Assembly (NCBI RefSeq): GCF_026241095.1 | Contig: NZ_JAPFGB010000002.1 | Coordinates: forward strand, 62,001 to 126,000 | Direction of reading: 5' to 3' | DNA length: 64,000 bases | Source of the DNA: Saccharopolyspora sp. NFXS83 | GTDB lineage: Bacteria > Actinomycetota > Actinomycetes > Mycobacteriales > Pseudonocardiaceae | Part shown: positions 47,301 to 64,000 of the stretch, in pieces | Layout of the letters: every line of letters starts with the position of its first letter | How positions within the stretch are numbered: the first letter of the stretch is position 1 | Translations under genes and position numbers: made by a program | Notes under the pieces: generated by a model | Database searches by the model: none | Told to the model about the DNA's origin: nothing | What the model saw: only the letters and a program-made list of their open reading frames with translations

Positions 47301-50300
47301 CCACCACCCGTCCAGCAACCCGAAGGTCAGCGTCGCGGTGAGCACGTTCAGGGTGGCTTCGTTGAGCACCAACCTGCCCCCCGGCCGCAACAGCGCCTTC
47401 GCCTGGCGCAGCGTGAACAGCAGGTCCTCGGTCGCGTGCAGCACGTTGGCCGCCACCACCACGTCCACGGTGCCCGGGATGAACCCCTGCTCCGAGACGT
47501 CCCGCGAGACGTCGAGCACTTCGAACTCGACGAACGGGTGCTGCGCGGCGAAGCGGGTGCGGCCGTGCTGGAGGAACGCGCGGGAGACGTCGGTGTAGAC
47601 GTAGCGGACCTCCGCACCGGCCAAGGCAGGCAGCAGACCGGCCGTGGTGCCGCCGGTCCCGGCGCCGATCTCCAAGATCGTCACCCGGCGTCCGGCCCGG
47701 CCGACGTGGTCCAGCACCGCCGCTGTGACCAGCTCGTTGGCACGGTCGACGACCGGGCTGCCCCGGTACGCGCCCTCCACGAGCTCGGTGGAACCGCCGG
47801 GGAACATCACGTCCGTGGCGCGCACCTCGCCGCGCAGCACCGGGACCAGGTTCTCCAGGCAGGGCAGCAGCAGCCGGTCGAAGTGGTTCAACGCCGGAGT
47901 CCGCTCGCACAACTCCACCAGCGCGGCCCGCGGGTCGCGGGAGGCGGTGGCCGGGTCGCGGTGCACGGCCGCGAACGTGCCGTCGCCCCCGTCCACCAAG
48001 TGCCCACCCACCGCGAGAACCCTGATCAGCTCGGCGAACAGCCGGCGCCGGTCGTCGAGCACACCGAGCCGGGACGCCAGCGATTCCACCGTCCAGCGCT
48101 GCTCCCCGGGGGCAGGCAAGCCCCGTTCGCGCAGCGCCGACCACAGGCATTCCAGCAGGATCCGGTCGATCCGCGTGGTGTCGTCCTCGGTGAGCAGCCG
48201 CGCCACCGGTCGCCGTTGCGCGAGTTCGGGAACGAGCTGCTCCGCGCCTTCCCCCGCGAATTCGGCGCCCGCTGCCGTCAGCACCGCGCGGTCGGCCTTC
48301 ATCACCAGCACCTGGCGGTCCTCGTGACCGAGGACGTGCGCGAGCGCGGCCAGGCCCTCCTCCGGGGTGATCGAGAAGATGCCGGTGCGGGCCAGCCGAC
48401 TGCGGTGGTCGTCGTCGGCGACGATCCCGACCGTGCCCCAGTAACCCCAGTTGAGCACCCGGACCTCGGCGCTCATCGTGGCCCCGAGGTGGTGGGCGTA
48501 GGCGTCCTCGAAGGTCGATCCGGCGGCGTAGTTGCTCTGCCCCGCGCTGCCCGACAGCGCGACCGCTGAGGAGAAGAACGCGACGAAGTCCAGCGAACGC
48601 GCCCCGAGCGCAGCCCGCATAGCGACGCTGGTCCTGGTCTTGGCCTCCAGCGAGGCGAGGAAGACCTCCTCCGGCATCAACGCCAGGCTCTGATCGCGCA
48701 GCACGATCGTGCTGTGGAAGACCCCGTGCAGCGCGCCGCACGTGCGCTCGACCTCGTCGAACACCTCTCGCAGCGCGTGCGGGTCGGCCGCGTCCGCCCG
48801 GCGGTAGGTGATCAGCCCGCCGCCCTCGCCGATCCGGGCCTGCCGCTGCTCGTCCAGTTCGCTGCGGCCGACGAGCACGACGTGCGCCCGGTGGCGTCGC
48901 ACGAGCCGATCGGCGAGTTCCATGCCGATTCCGCCCGCACCACCGAGGATCACGTACGCACCACCGGCGCGGATCGCCTCACGTCCCGGCGAAGGCCGGA
49001 CGGGCGTGAGCTTCCGGTGGTGGCTCACGCCGCCTCGCAGCGCGTACGGGCCACCGGGCGCGAGCGCCACCAGCGCGGTCGCCGCCGCTCGGGGCTCGTC
49101 GCCGCCATCGCGGTCGGCCAGCACTACCCGCCAGTTCGGGAGCTCCTGGGCCAGCGACAAGGTGAGCCCGTGCAGCCCGGCGGTGAACGGGCTGCGCACG
49201 ACGCGGCCCGGCACCGCGCACACGTCCTCGGTCACCACGGTCAGCCGCAGGTTCCGCCCCGACGCGCCGCGCGCGAGCAGGATCTTCACCAAGCGGAACA
49301 GCGCGAGCACTCCCCTGCGCTGGGCGGTTTCGAGCGAGTCCAGGTCATCCGCGCGCGCGTCGACCGAACCGGACAGCACGAAGATCTCCGCCGGAATCGG
49401 GCGCTCACCCGCGGTGTCCACGTCGTCCGGATCGATCTCCACGACGGGCCGGCCCAGTTCCGCCGCCACAGCGGCGGCCAGCGGAGCCGCTTCCGGCCCG
49501 CGCAGCACCCACACCTCGCCCGTGGTGGGCGCCGGTCGGGTCATCGCGGGAAGCGCCGTCCACGTCGGGACGTACATCAGGTCGTCCAACGGCACTTCGT
49601 CCGCGACGGCTTCTGCGACGGCCCCGCGCGGGGCGCGGTCCGTTCCCGGGGCGGGGCGCAGCGCGAGGTCGCGCACGCGCGCCAGCACCCGTCCGCCGTC
49701 GTCGGACAGCACGACGTCGTAGCGGTCCGGACCCGCCGTCCGCACGTGGGCGTAGCAGTGCTCGGTCACCGGCAGCAGCAGCTCGACGGAGGCGACCGCG
49801 AACGGCGCCATCGCCGGGCCCGAGGTGCGGTCCCGCAGCACGCCCAACGCGTGCAGGGCGCTGTCGAGCGCGCTCGGGTGCAGGGCGCAGCCCTCGAACC
49901 GCTTCGCCGCCGCGGGCACCACGATCCGCACGAGGGCTTCGCCGTCACCGGAGGCGATCCACTCCGCGCCGCGCAGCGACGGCCCGTACACGAGTCCGTT
50001 CGCCGCCAGATCGGCGTAGAGGGCGGCGCCCTCGTGCCGGTCCGGGCAGCGGCGCCGCACCTCATCCAGGTCCACGACTTCCCCCGCCACCGGACCGGCG
50101 GAGTCGATCGATCCCCGTGCGAGCACGTCGCCGGACTCGTCGCACAGCTCGAACACGATCCGCTCGTCCTCGCGCAGCAGGCGCAACCGCACCTCGCGGT
50201 CGGCGTCGGTGACGACCACCGGCCGCAGCCACCGCACTTCTCGCAGCCGAGGAGATTCGAGCCCGGCCTCGCCCGCAGCGGCCAGCGCCATCTCCAGCAC

Positions 50301-53300
50301 CGCTGCCCCGGGCAGCAGCCGGACCTCACCGACGCGGTGATCACCGATCAGCGGGTGCTCGGGCCCGAACGTGCTGCGGTAGGTCAGCCCGCCGAGGCTC
50401 GCGGCCGGATCGATGCGATCGAGCAGCGGGTGCGGTGCCGACTCGGCCGAGGGACGAGGGCGCCACATCTCCGGGGTGATCCAGCACCGCATCCGCTCGA
50501 ACGGGTAGCCGGGCAGCGGCACCCGACGGCGATCGGCGGACCCCGGTCCGGTCCAGTCCACGGCCGCGCCCCCGGCCCAGGCCAGCGCGCGGGCCGCGAG
50601 GTCACCACCGTCGGCGTGCGGCCGACGCGCCCGGCCCCGGGCCGTGCCCTGCCACACCCCCTCGCCCGATCCCGCCCGCAACCGTTCCACCAGCTCCGCG
50701 ACCGAGGACGCGAGCACCACCATCCGGTCCGCGCACTCCTCCCGGCCCACGGCGAGGGTGTGCGCGATGTCGGCCAGCCCCGCCGCGTCCTCCGGCGGGT
50801 GGTCCGCGAGGTGATCGGCCAACTCGGCGGCGAGCACGCCCAGCCGTTCCGGAGTCTTCGCCGACAGCGGGAACAACCACGGCCCGGTCGCCGAGCGGGC
50901 GGCGGGCACCGCCCGGTGCTCCTCGATGATGAGGTGGGCGTTGGCTCCGCCCGCGCCGAACGAGCTGATGCCCGCCCGCAGCGGAAGGTCGTCCCTGCGC
51001 AGCCAAGGCGCCGGCTCCCGCTGCACCACGAACGGGGCGTCGCTCCAGTCGATGTTCGGGTTGAGCGGCTCCGCGTGGATCGACGGCACGAGCTCGCCGT
51101 GGCGCATCTGCAACAGCACCTTGCACAGCCCCGCCATGCCGGACGCGGACTCCAGGTGTCCGATGTTCGACTTGACCGAGCCGATCGGCAGCCCGCCCGC
51201 CGGCAGCTCGGCGGAGCCGAAGGCCCTGCTCAGACCGCGGATCTCGACCGGGTCGCCGAGCGCGGTCCCGGTGCCGTGCGCCTCCAGGTAGCCGAGGGTG
51301 CCCGGGTCGATGCCCGACTCCCGCAGCGCTCGGCCGATCAGGTCTCCTTGCGCCACGGGGCTGGGCACCGTGAACCCGTTGGTGCGACCGCCGTGGTTGA
51401 CGCCGCTGCTGAGGATGAGACCGTGCACGTGGTCGCCGTCGCGCATCGCCGCGCTCAGCGGTTTGAGCAGCACCGCCCCGACGCCCTCACCGGGCACGTA
51501 CCCGTCGCCGCCTTCCCCGAAGCTTCGGCAACGGCCGTCGCTGGAGGTGAAACCGCCCTGCCCGAGGAACCGGTACTTGTACGGGTGCACGTGCAGGTTG
51601 ACCCCGCCCGCGAGCGCGACCTCGGCATCACCGCAGCGCAGATCGCGGACCGCGAGGTGGATCGCGCTCAAGGCCGACGAGCACATGGTGTCCACGGCCA
51701 GGCTCGGCCCGGTCAGCCCGAGCGTGTAGGACACCCGGTTCGAGATGGCGGCGTAGGAGGAGGCGGCGATCCGTCCGTCGTCGCCCTCGTAGAGCTGGTA
51801 CAGCGTGTACATCGCGCCGACGTAGACCCCGGTCCGGCCGGACCGCAGGTCGGTGCGGGTGTAGCCCGCGTTCTCCACCGCGTGCCACGCGGTTTGCAGG
51901 AACAGCCGCTCCTGCGGATCGATGATCTCGGCTTCGCGGGGCGAGATGCCGAAGAACAGCGGATCGAACTCGTCGATGCCGTCTAGGAAACCGCCCCACC
52001 TGCTGTAGGCGGCGGCCCGGTCCGCTTCGGTGGCGTCGTCGTAGTCGCGCCAGTCCCAGCGATCCGCCGGGATCTCGGTGATCAGGTCCCGGCCCGCGCG
52101 CAGATCCGCCCAGAAGCCGTCCAGCCCCGGCGAGCCGGGGAAGCGGGCCGCGACCCCGATGATGGCGATGGGTTCGTCCGCACCGTCGGGAGATTCGCGT
52201 TGCGAGCTCGGACCGCGGGTTCCGCCGTCGCGGTCTTCCGGCTCACTCCGGTGCTCGCGCTCGTCGCGGCCGAGCTGGCCGTCCTGATCCGAACGGGGGG
52301 CCTGCTCGGCCCGGGTTTCGCCGTGCTCGCCGGAAACCCGCTGTTCGCGCCTGTCGTGGAGCGCGGCAGGAGTGCGGGAATCGCCCGCGCCGTCCGGAGA
52401 TGCGCAAGCGTGGTCGGCGAGCAACTCCGCCAGCCGGGAGGCGTGCCGGTCCAGGAAGTAGCCGGTCAGCGATTCCAAGTCCTGGTACTCGAAGAACAGC
52501 GTCTTCGGCAGCGAGCCGAAGTGCTCTTCCAGCCGCCGGGTCAAGTCCATGATCAGCAACGAATCGATGCCGTAGAGCTCGAACGCCGCGTCCGCCTCGA
52601 TCTCCTCCGAGGCCAGTTCGAACACGCCTGCCAGCACACCGCGCAGCAAGTCCTCGGCCGCGGCCCGCAGCTCACCGGCCTCGACCGCCACGGCGGTCTG
52701 CGGCGTGGGATCCGGCGCAGGCACGCGAGCACCGGTTTCCAGCACTTCCCGGATTCGGCCCGGATCGCCGTAGGCGACCAGCAGGTGGTCGCCCTCGTGC
52801 GCGAAGGCGCCGTCGAACGCGGCCAGCGCCGCACCGGTGGGCATCGGGCGGAGCCCGGCCTGCCGCGCCATCCGTTGCTGCGCGGCGCCGTCGGCATCCA
52901 CCCGGATGCCGCCTTCGGCCCACAGCGACCACAGCAGCGACAGGCTCCGGCCCGGTTGCCCGCGGTCGCCTCGCCATCGCGCGAAGGCATCGAGGAACCG
53001 GTTCGCGTAGGCGTAGTCGCTTTGGCCGGGCGTGCCCGCCGCACCGGACATCGAGGAGAACGTCACGAAGAAGTCGAGCGGGTCGTCCGCGGTGGCGCGG
53101 TCCAGCTCGATGGCGCCGCGCACCTTCGCGCCCAGCACGTCGGCGATCTCCGCATCGGTCTTGCGCACCAGGAACGAGTCGCGGGTCGTGCCCGCCAAGT
53201 GCAGAACGCCGTGCAGCGGGCCGAATTCGCGATGCACGCGCTCGACCAGCCCCGCGGCGGCACCCGGCTTTCCCAGGTCGGCGGGGAAGTGGTGCACCCG

Positions 53301-55249
53301 CGCTCCCCGCTCGCGCAACACCGCCAGGTCCGCCGGTTCGGATCGTCCGCTGATGACGAACCGGCCCCGGTCGCCCAGGTGCGCCAGCAGCAGCCGGCCG
53401 ATGGCGCCGCCACCGCCGGTGATCAGGTAGGTGCCGTCCGCCCGCACCGGCGGTTCGGCGGCGCTCTCCGCGACCGGTTCCCAGCTCGGCACCTCGCGGC
53501 GGTGCCCGGTGTAGCGGACCTGGAACTCGTGGTCGCCGTCGGCTTCGGCCGCCAGCAGCGGACCGAGCGCGTCCGCGCCCTCGGCGGTGATCACGCTGAG
53601 CAGGAAACCGGGCTGTTCCTGGACGATCGTGCGCGCGAGCCCGTCGAGCGCGGTGTGGCGGGCGTCGTCGACGTCGCCGGAGGGCCGGTGCACGTACAGC
53701 ACCCGGACCGGCCGCCGGTCGGATTCGCGCGCCCACGCCCGGAAGAAGCCGAGCACGTCGCGGAACGGGTCCGAGCCAGGCTCGGCGTCGCCGTCCCACA
53801 CCACCAGCAACGGCTCCGCCCCGGAGCCCGCGTCGATCGGGTCACCCGGCAGCAGGCTGCGGAACGCGCCTTGCCCGAGCGCGGTGGGGCGCACGGCTTC
53901 GGCGAGCCGGGAACCCACCACGACGACCTCGGCAGGGCGACGACCGGCGGGGACCGCCTGTTCCGCGCGCCACCGCTCGGTCAGCAGCGCGGTGCGCGCC
54001 TCCTGCTCGCCGAGCGCGGCCGAGCCCGCCACGCTGCGGGTGACCGCGCCGCGCATCCGCACCACGACCCGGCCGTCCTCGTCGAGCAGTGCGATGTCGT
54101 GGCCGCCCTGGCTGTCGCCGAGCGCGAGCGCGTGCACGTGGCCGCGTTCGGGAAGCGCGCCGAACCACTCCAGCGCGCTCAACGAGAACGGCAGGCTCCG
54201 GTCGGTGATGCTGCTCGGGTCTTCCGCCGTCCACAACGCCGCCTGCAACATCGCGTCGAGCAGCGACGGGTGCAGGGTGAAGTCGCCGAACGGCACGTCG
54301 GCGGCGTCGGGAACCTCCACTCGCGCCAGCGCCTCGCCCTGCCGGTGCCGCACCGAACGCAAGGCGCGCAGGCTGGGCCCGTAACCGCCGCCGAGGCGGG
54401 TGAACTCCGCGTAGCACTCCACGCCGCCGGTGCTGCGCTCGCAGCGGTCCCGGATCTCGGCCAGGTCCACCGGTTCCGGCGCTTCGGCCTGGTCGAAGCA
54501 CAACGTCCCCGCGGAGCACAGCGCACCGTCAGCCGTGCCGTCGTCCTGGCGCAGCTCGTAGGACAGGCCGCCCGGCACCGGGGAGTACCGCAGTCCGATC
54601 GCGACCGGCTCGTCGGAGACCACCACCGGACGCGCCCACATGACGTGCGTGATCGCCGAGGCACGGCCGTGGCCCGCTTCGGCCGCTCCGGCGACGGCGA
54701 ACTCCAGGGCCGCCACGGCGGGCAGGATCTTGTGCTCGCCCAGCGCGTGATCGCGCAGGTAGAACTCGCGGCCGGTCAGCACTCGAACGCCCTCGCCCCC
54801 GGTCTCGGCGGGCGGGTCGATCCAGTACGACCGGTACACCGGCGGTGGTGCGGGCAGGGAGAGCCGAGCCGGTGGTGTGCCACCGCGGTGGGGCGCGTCC
54901 CAGTCCACCGCTGCGCCCTCGACCCAGAGCCGCGCGAGGTCATCCGGTTCGACCGCGCCAGGGTCCAGCTGGATTCCCGCCCCTCCGTCGGCCCGTCCCC
55001 GCACCACGCCGTCGCCGGTGCGCAGCCGCTCGCCGAGTTCGCCGATCGAGCTCACGACGAGCGCCATCCGGTGCGGCAGCGGGTCCCTGCCCACCTGCAA
55101 CGTGCGGGCGACCCTGGCGAGCTCGCCCGTAGGCGCGTCCGCGTGCTCGCCGGCCCATTCCCGCACGCTCTGCGCGTACCGGTCGAGCTGGTCGGCTCCA
55201 CCGGCGGAGAGCACCACCACCTGCCGGGGCCGCGATCCGTTCGGCGTGG

Positions 55250-55253
<4 letters not shown>
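35127..55253 (-). CDS. Giant trans-AT PKS (KirAIV-like)
   Basis: 6708 aa, no AT domain. Order: post-KS AT-docking segment (1-90), DH ([10 protein letters not shown]), KR (YAYAN near 747), ACP (GIDSLL near 897); KS (MCSSA near 1191), DH ([10 protein letters not shown]), KR (YAAGS near 2241), C-methyltransferase (LEIGAGTGG near 2528), ACP (GVDSLT near 2771); KS (MCSSS near 3029), ACP-like insert, ACP (GLDSLS near 3562); KS (ACSSS near 3875), KR (YAVGA near 4638), ACP (GLDSFG near 4848); KS (near 5133), KR (YALAN near 5935), ACP (GVDSIM near 6133); terminal KS (near 6385) and a 60-residue tail. The first segment completes the module whose KS ends the NRPS-PKS upstream. Predicted: CH=CH, CH=C(CH3), an unreduced step, two hydroxyl steps, then handover. 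Its ATG overlaps the upstream TGA (ATGA), which fixes the start. Confidence 0.95.
44440..46655 (-). other. KS-ACP module without reductive or methylating domains
   Basis: The third module of the giant PKS has an intact KS (MCSSS, EAHGTGT, KSSIGH) and ACP (GLDSLS), but only an ACP-like insert and an AT-docking segment between them. As written it leaves a beta-keto group, although a kirromycin-like chain needs a carbinol (later methoxy) and an alpha-methyl at this position. Confidence 0.75.
45070..45285 (-). other. Ser-less ACP-like insert in the post-KS linker
   Basis: About 70 residues inserted in the AT-docking region after the third module's KS, with an ACP-like outline ([21 protein letters not shown]). 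Thr occupies the phosphopantetheine position (GMDPTTM), so it should not be pantetheinylated. Same location as the ACP-like domain at 30979-31170. Confidence 0.45.
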
Positions 55254-60006
<4,753 letters not shown>

Positions 60007-60010
<4 letters not shown>

Positions 60011-63000
60011 CGGACGTCCTCCTGCTGCAGTTCGGCCAAGGCGTCGTCCACGCTGATCCGCCCGTCGCGCAAGCCCGCCAGCAACCGGCCGACCGCATCC
60101 GGGGGCGCCGCGGGTCCCGATGACCGGGCACCGCTCCCGCTCTCGTCCGGGGTCTCCGAACCCGGGGAAGTCGGGATACCGCTCGGAACGGCCGTCCCGA
60201 GGCCCGCCGGGGTGGGATCCGCCCCGTCCTCGGCACCGCCCCCGGTGGCCGCGCTCGAACCGCCGTGACGCGCCGGACCGGGAACACCGGCCGGGTCGAG
60301 CACCTCCGGGGCCGGCGGGCGCTGGGCGGATCGCAGCTGCGATCCGAACCGGGACTCCAGTTCCGCGGCGAGAGCGTTGATCGTGCGCCCGGTGGTGAAC
60401 AGCCTCGCCGGGATGTCGATGCCGTACTCCGCGCCGAGCCGCCTGCTCAACCTCCGCATCCCGAGCGAGTCCACCCCGAACTCCGTCAGCACCCGGTCTT
60501 GGCGCAACCGGGCGGGGTCCAGGCCGAGGTGGCTTGCGAGCAACGCGGTGATGCGGGCCCGCACCCCGGCGAAGTCACCGGTCGGCGCGGGCTCCTCCCC
60601 CGGCGGCGCTGCTTCGGCGCGGGCTGCTTCGGCACGGGGCGGCGCGGACTCGGGCTGAGCGGCCCGGGTCGGTTCGGCCGCGGGTTCCTCGACCACCGGA
60701 CGTACCGGCGGCGGCTGCGCGTCGCCGCCGCGGAACCGCTCGCCCGGAGTGATCCAGTAGCTCTCCTCCGCGAACGGGTACGTCGGCATCGGCACCCGTC
60801 GCGGCGCCTCCCCGGACCACAGCAGGTCCCAGTCCAGGTCGACGCCACCGGTCCACAGCACCGCGAGCTTGTCCAGCCTGCGCGCCGCGAACACGGCGCG
60901 CAGGTACGCGGCCCCCTCGGGTCCCTCCAGCAGCGCGGTCGCGGTGCTGTCGCGCTGCTCGGCGTCTCCGGTGACCACGCCGGGGACGTCGTCGCGACCG
61001 CCGAGCCATTCCGCCAGCGCGACGCGCAACCCGGGCAGGTCCGCCGCGACGGCCGCCAAGCGCTGCGGCATCGCGTCGCGCCCGGCTTGCGCGGTACGGC
61101 ACAGCGTCGGCAGATCGAGGCCGTCCGGCGCGTCCCGGTCCAGCCACCGCACGATCCGCTCGGCGTAGGCGCGCAACCGCTGCGGGTCCTTCGCCGAGAG
61201 CACGAACACGTCGGGACCATCGCGGCGGACGGTGGGATCGTCGGGTGCCTCCTCGACGACCACGTGCGCGTTCACCCCGCCGAGCCCGAACGAGCTGACC
61301 CCGGCGATCCGGCGCTCTCCCCCGGAGCGGTGCCACGGCTCGGTGCCGCGCAGGATCCGCAGCGGGCTGCCGTCCAGCCGGACGTGGGGGTTGATCTGAT
61401 CGATGTGCAGGTTGCCCGGGAAGGTGCCGTGCCGCATCGCCAGCAGCACCTTGAGCAGTCCGGTGATCCCCGCACCCGCCTCCAAGTGGCCCGCGTTGCT
61501 CTTCACGGCGCCCAGCGCGATGTGCTGTTCGGCCACGTCCGCGCCCCGGTCTCGGTAGAGCGTCGCGAACGCGGACTTCAACCCCTCCACCTCCACCGGG
61601 TCGCCGAGCGAGGTGCCGGTGCCGTGCGTCTCGACGTAGCCCACCCGGCGCGGATCCACCCCGGAGCGCCGGTGCGCCCGCACGACGCAGGCGGCTTGCG
61701 CGTCCGGGTTCGGCGCGGTCAGCGAGTTGGTCCGGCCGCCGTGGTTGATCGCGCTGCCCCGGATCACGCCGTGGATGACGTCGCCGTCGGCGACCGCCGC
61801 GGACATCCGTTTGAGCAGCACGATCCCGACGCCCTCAGCGCGGGCGATGCCGTTGGCACCCGCGTCGAAGGTCCGGCAGCGGCCGTCGGGGCTGAGCATG
61901 TCGGCGCGGCTCATGTCCACGAACAGGGTCGGCGAAGCGATGACGTTCACCCCGCCCGCGAACGCGAGATCGCAGTCTCCGTGCCGGATCGACTCGGCCG
62001 CCCGGTGCAGCGCCACCAGCGAGGACGAGCACGCGGTGTCGACGGTCTCGCTCGGGCCGTGCAGGTCCAGCAGGTACGAGACCCGGTTGGACAGCATCGC
62101 GTGCGCCCGGCCGACGGTGTTGTAGCCGTCCAGCGGCGCCTCGAACGCGTGCTGGACCTCGAAGTAGTCGTAGGTGCCGCAACCGAGGAACACGCCGGTG
62201 TCGGTGCCGGACAGCGCGGACGGCCGGATGGCCGCGTCCTCGATCGCGCTCCAGACCGCTTGCAGCACCAATCGGTGCTGCGGGTCCATGGCAGCGGCCT
62301 CCTTCGGCGAGATGCCGAAGAACAACGGGTCGAACAGGTCGACGCGCGGCAGGAAACCGCCCCACTTCGCCCAGGTGCGGAACTCGCCCGATTCCGGGTC
62401 CCCGTAGAGGCTCCGCCATGCCCAGCGGTCGGCGGGAATCTCGGTGATCAGGTCGTCCCCGGCGACGAGGTGCGCCCAGAACTCGGCGAGGTCGGCGGAG
62501 CCCGGCAGCATCCCGGCCATGCCGACGACGGCGACGGCGTCCCCGTGCTCGTCGGTGCACTCCTGAGCGGTCCCGGCCACGCCAGGTGTCTCCCGTCGCG
62601 ACCGCTCACTTCCGTTCTCGTCGACGGGTGGGGACTTCCGGACTCCCTCCGGGGCGGCGGACGGCTCGGGCCGCCGGAATTCGCCGTAGTGCCGTGCGAG
62701 CGCGGCGACGTGGTCCCGGACGAGCTTGTCGGCGAGGTCGGCCGTGGTGGCGATTCCGAAGAAGAAGGCGGGAGTCAGGTCGAGCTCGAACGCCACGTTG
62801 ACCCGGTTGCTCAGCTGCGTGTAGGTGATCGAGTCGAAGCCGAACAGCCGCAGCTCGGTCTCCAACCCCAGCTCCGCCGGACCGAGGCCGGCGACCGAGC
62901 ACACCAGTCCGTGCAAGTCCGCTCGCAACGCGGGCACCCACTCGGCGGGTGCGGCGCCAGGCACCTCGTCGGCGTTGTCCGCGCCCGGCGGGACGTCAGG

Positions 63001-64000
63001 AACTCCGGCCGCCCGCACCGGATCCCGCACGCCCAGGGTCGACAAGAACCGCTCGCTACCGGAGACCACTGCCACCTGCACCTCCTGTTGTCCGATCAGG
63101 CGGCTGAGCGCCGCGATGCCCGCCGCCGGCGGGATGGGGTGCACGCCGGCTCGGGCCAGCCGCGCGGCGTGCTCGACCGCCAGGCCCGAACCGGCCCACG
63201 CACCCCAGTTCACGACGTGGACGGGGAAGGGCAGCGCGGTCTGGAGGGCGTGGGCGCAGGCGTCCTGGAACGCCGACGCCGCCGCGTAGGAGCTCTGCCC
63301 CGGATTGCCGAGGAAGGACTGCACGGACGAGAACAGCACCAGGAAGTCCAGGTCGAGATCCGCGACCGCGTCCGCCAGCGCCACCGTCGTGCGCGTCTTC
63401 GCGAGACCCGCGGCGACGGCGCGCTCGTCGAGCTCGGCCAGCGCACCGTCGCGCAGTTCGTTCGCCGCGTGCACGACGCCGTGCAACCGGCCTGCGCGGG
63501 CCGCGAACTCATCGATCGCGGTCCGCAACCCGACCGGGTCGACCGCGTCGGCGCGGACGTACCGCACGTGTTCGCCGGTCGGGTCCCACGCGGCGATCCG
63601 GGAACGTCGGGCCGCGTCCGGTTCGGATCGGCCGATCAGGCACACCTTCGCGCCGTGCTCGCGCACCAAGTGCTCGGCCAGGTCCAGTCCGATGTCCCCT
63701 GCTCCACCGACGATCAGATACGCGCCACCAGCGCGGAAGGCGGTCCCGTCACCGGTGAGTGCGAGCGGGTGCAGCTCCTGCTCCCACCACTGGCCGTCGC
63801 GCCGCGCGAACTCGCCGGACGCCAAGGCGCCTAGTTCGCTGGCGGCGCCGTCGGGGTCGTCGAACACCTCGGCGCGAGCCAGGTCGGCCGTGGTGACGTG
63901 CCACCGCTCGCACTCCCGCCGAACCGATTTGAGCAGACCCCGCAGCGACGCCGACCAAGGCGCGAGCACCGGGCCGATCGGGAGCGCGTCGGCGGTCACG
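60007..64000 (-). CDS. Trans-AT PKS, C-terminal part (KirAII-like; 5' end outside window)
   Basis: Open to the right edge; about 1330 residues visible. Order: KR (VGGAGDIG, YAAAS), ACP (FGFDSITY, near 62838), KS (ACSSS near 62030, ETHGTGT, KSNAGH), AT-docking segment, ACP (FGVDSLG, near 60471), then an Ala/Pro/Gly-rich linker and docking helices (VGRLLAGLRDGRISVDDAL) that would pair with the start of the NRPS-PKS. The last module has no reductive domain and should leave a ketone next to its own alpha carbon. In kirromycin this is the ethylmalonyl module feeding glycine, giving the ethyl branch and the hemiketal carbon, so this last ACP is the probable target of the free acyltransferase at 4427-5770. 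The GTG at 63999 is internal, not the real start. Confidence 0.92.

Overview
The window comes from a high-GC actinomycete. Codon third positions are strongly G/C, SD-type GGAG sites precede most genes, and the six-frame translation is full of long antisense shadow frames. It holds most of one biosynthetic gene cluster and no housekeeping genes. Gene content, gene order and module-by-module chemistry point to an elfamycin, the kirromycin/aurodox/efrotomycin family of EF-Tu-binding antibiotics. That assignment rests on family knowledge and synteny, not on a database search. The genus cannot be read from the sequence.

Left block (1-4244): a truncated TylE/MycE-like sugar O-methyltransferase (minus strand), a TylF-like sugar O-methyltransferase and a GT-B glycosyltransferase (plus), then a convergent second glycosyltransferase (minus). 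Two glycosyltransferases with TylE/TylF-type methyltransferases suggest O-methylated 6-deoxyhexoses. This resembles efrotomycin, an N-methylated kirromycin-type aglycone carrying a methylated 6-deoxyallose-rhamnose disaccharide, more than unglycosylated kirromycin.

Middle block (4427-18274): a free-standing acyltransferase (plus; counterpart of the ethylmalonyl-specific KirCII). Then on the minus strand: a class I methyltransferase, aspartate 1-decarboxylase PanD (beta-alanine supply), two cytochromes P450, a tandem AT-AT-enoylreductase (KirCI type), a second methyltransferase, a C-A-PCP NRPS (KirB type) and a Cys-nucleophile Dieckmann cyclase (KirHI type).

Right block (18606-64000, all minus): the megasynthases. 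In order of transcription and chain growth these are a partial trans-AT PKS ending KS-ACP-docking, an NRPS-PKS C-A-PCP-KS with a glycine-like specificity code, a 6708-aa trans-AT PKS, a 2386-aa PKS whose N-terminal half is trans-AT in style and whose C-terminal half is cis-AT in style, and a 3095-aa classical cis-AT PKS with two modules (methylmalonyl, then malonyl).

Read as an assembly line, the chain ends its first half with a keto group and a probable ethyl-branched unit, receives glycine, then builds CH=CH, CH=C(CH3), one anomalous unreduced step, two hydroxyl steps, two further alkenes, CH=C(CH3) and a final beta-keto unit. Beta-alanine is then condensed and the Dieckmann cyclase closes the pyridone precursor. 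This matches the elfamycin skeleton except at one KS-ACP module that lacks the KR and MT the skeleton needs. The most interesting structure is the switch from trans-AT to cis-AT architecture inside one polypeptide, with an ACP-like domain where an AT would sit. Sugar-biosynthesis, resistance, transport, regulatory and crotonyl-CoA carboxylase genes are not in the window.
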